DNA from: Acridotheres tristis
Taxonomy: Eukaryota; Chordata; Aves; Passeriformes; Sturnidae
DNA: 64,000 nt
Reading direction: 5' to 3'
Assembly (NCBI GenBank): GCA_037013685.1
Contig: CM072896.1
Location: forward strand, 13,961,444-14,025,443
How positions within the stretch are numbered: the first letter of the stretch is position 1; each line of letters opens with the position of its first letter. A model generated the notes under the pieces. It did not search any database, was not told where the DNA came from, and saw nothing but the letters and a program-made list of their open reading frames with translations. This document shows, in pieces, positions 62,671 through 64,000 of this stretch. The position numbers were made by a program, and so were the translations under genes.

Positions 62671-64000
62671 CTTTAATGGACTCTGTTCTGCACCTACTGA
62701 ACTTAATGGCTCTCCTCACAATGGGAGGAAGATGAGATGCACTGTTGGAAGTGTCTGGATGAAAGGACAACGCAAAAGGGAGACAGATACTATTTATTTT
62801 AACATATGGCCCCAGGTACAAGCCACATATGCTCAAGAGTGGATGGCTCACGTGGACAGTAAGGGATCACAATTCAGCTGGAGAACAGCAGCTTTAACCT
62901 TCCTTGAGCAGCTGCTGTGTGTGTGTGGTCTCACCTGGTCCAGGTGCTGCTGGAGCACCTGGGGGAGGGTGGAAGTAGGGGAGTGGCATTTGTAAGAAAT
63001 CCAAGACCCAAATTAATCAAAAATTTACTGACCCAGGTGAGTGTGGTTGAGCAGTATAGTATATGGGGAGTTCCTGGCTGAGCAGGGTTCTGTCCTGTGC
63101 CTTGTTTTCCTCATGCATTCCTCCAAGCTAGTTGTCTTTTAAGTATGCAGAAACTACTTGCAAAGATAAAGCTGAACTCTGACTCACTTATGGTTCATAA
63201 TGCTGAGCTAGAGGAGTTATCAGTCCTAGCACCATGGAAATGAGTGCAGCACCTCTGGCTGCTCTGTGCACTGCCTCCTGTGCATTGCAGTGGTCTGGCT
63301 GAAAGGGTAATCCAATGTTGCAAAGTTTATCTGATGTGTTTTGTGGTGACTGGTGTCACCAAGTGCAGTATTTCTGGCAAGTGGAATAATGTTTCTCTGT
63401 TCTGTTAGTAGATTAGGTCTAAGCACTGCTATCAGTTTACACCTTTTGTGCTGATTCTTTGTTTCCTAGGCCAAGGGTAATAAATCAATATCTGATCTGC
63501 TGACCAACCAAAAGTCCGTTCAAATAAGTTATCCCACAAAGACTGTTGCTGTGCATTTTACTTTTCAGTTTTTCTAAACCTGATTAAGAAGTCCCTATTT
63601 TGGAGTATTGAGGTTGGTTAGGTCTCAGTGCATCAATACCTCCTCTCATTTCTAGCACTGGGGTCTCTAGAGCCTTGACTTATTGATGAATTGTTGGTTT
63701 TCATGCTCAGCATGGGACTGTGGTGCCTGACAGACATTCAGCTACATTCCAACCTGTGTTACTGCTCTGGTTTCTCAGAAACTGAAGTAGATTCTTTTGA
63801 TTTTCCAGGTGTATAATTGCATGCTAAAAGTATCCTCCATCCCAAAAAGCTTGTTAGTTGGAAAAGGCAAAGGGAGGTTTAAGCCTCCAAAGTTCCTGTG
63901 TCAGGTAGCAGTTAATGTGTTCCATTCCTCCTATCTAGGATTAAGGACAGGATCATTCCTTTGCCATTATAAGGCTTTGCACATTCGCATACACCCTCAC
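62671..64000. other. putative intron to window end; one strong isolated donor
   Basis: A strong donor (ACCCAG/GTGAGT, boundary 63036/63037) closes an open frame ending in KSKTQINQKFTDP. The only AG in the right phase upstream (GGAAGTAG, ending near 62977) has no pyrimidine tract, so I do not call an exon. The remainder to 64000 shows nothing I recognise. Confidence 0.35.

Noticed and set aside
62978..63036. Possible exon ending at a strong donor, joinable in phase 1 to the 10924 start
   Set aside because: The only acceptor in a suitable phase has a purine-rich context and no pyrimidine tract, so the join looks fortuitous.

Overview
The window looks like nuclear DNA of a bird, or at least an archosaur. 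It is mostly AT-rich non-coding sequence with scattered short chance reading frames, two CpG islands, few interspersed repeats, and CR1-type LINE remnants, including a 3' end that closes with the typical bird CR1 tail. Very old MIR/CORE-SINE relics are also present. There are no bacterial-style operons, and I recognised no tRNA, rRNA, snRNA, CRISPR array or intact provirus.

Layout. Bases 1-1060 hold nothing I recognise. A CpG island at about 1135-1715 carries a TATA-like box on its left edge and a three-copy 20-bp minisatellite. A strongly pyrimidine-rich block covers about 1905-3110. Bases 3111-10230 are gene-free as far as I can see. The key landmark is the CpG island at about 10230-11115 on the + strand. 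It has GC boxes, an exact NRF-1 core, a short 5' UTR exon, a 119-bp intron, and a second exon. The first ATG of that exon (10924) is followed four codons later by a clean splice donor. From 10937 to the end, the window behaves like introns of this transcription unit: very sparse coding signal, AT-rich blocks and old repeats. I could not identify the gene from its four visible residues.

Three exon-like segments at 12304-12401, 15291-15402 and 15481-15599 have splice-like borders and phases that join to the 10924 start without a frame conflict, ending at a TGA. They could be a short alternative transcript. A rival candidate exon lies at 52849-52973. Both are inference.

Repeats: an ancient antisense CR1 of about 1.5 kb (about 38990-40480), a CR1 3' end (38008-38163), a small antisense CR1 tail (43714-43775) and several MIR relics. 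The oddest sequence feature is a perfect 40-bp spacerless palindrome at 58238-58277, about 190 bp from a (TGCA)4 tract.
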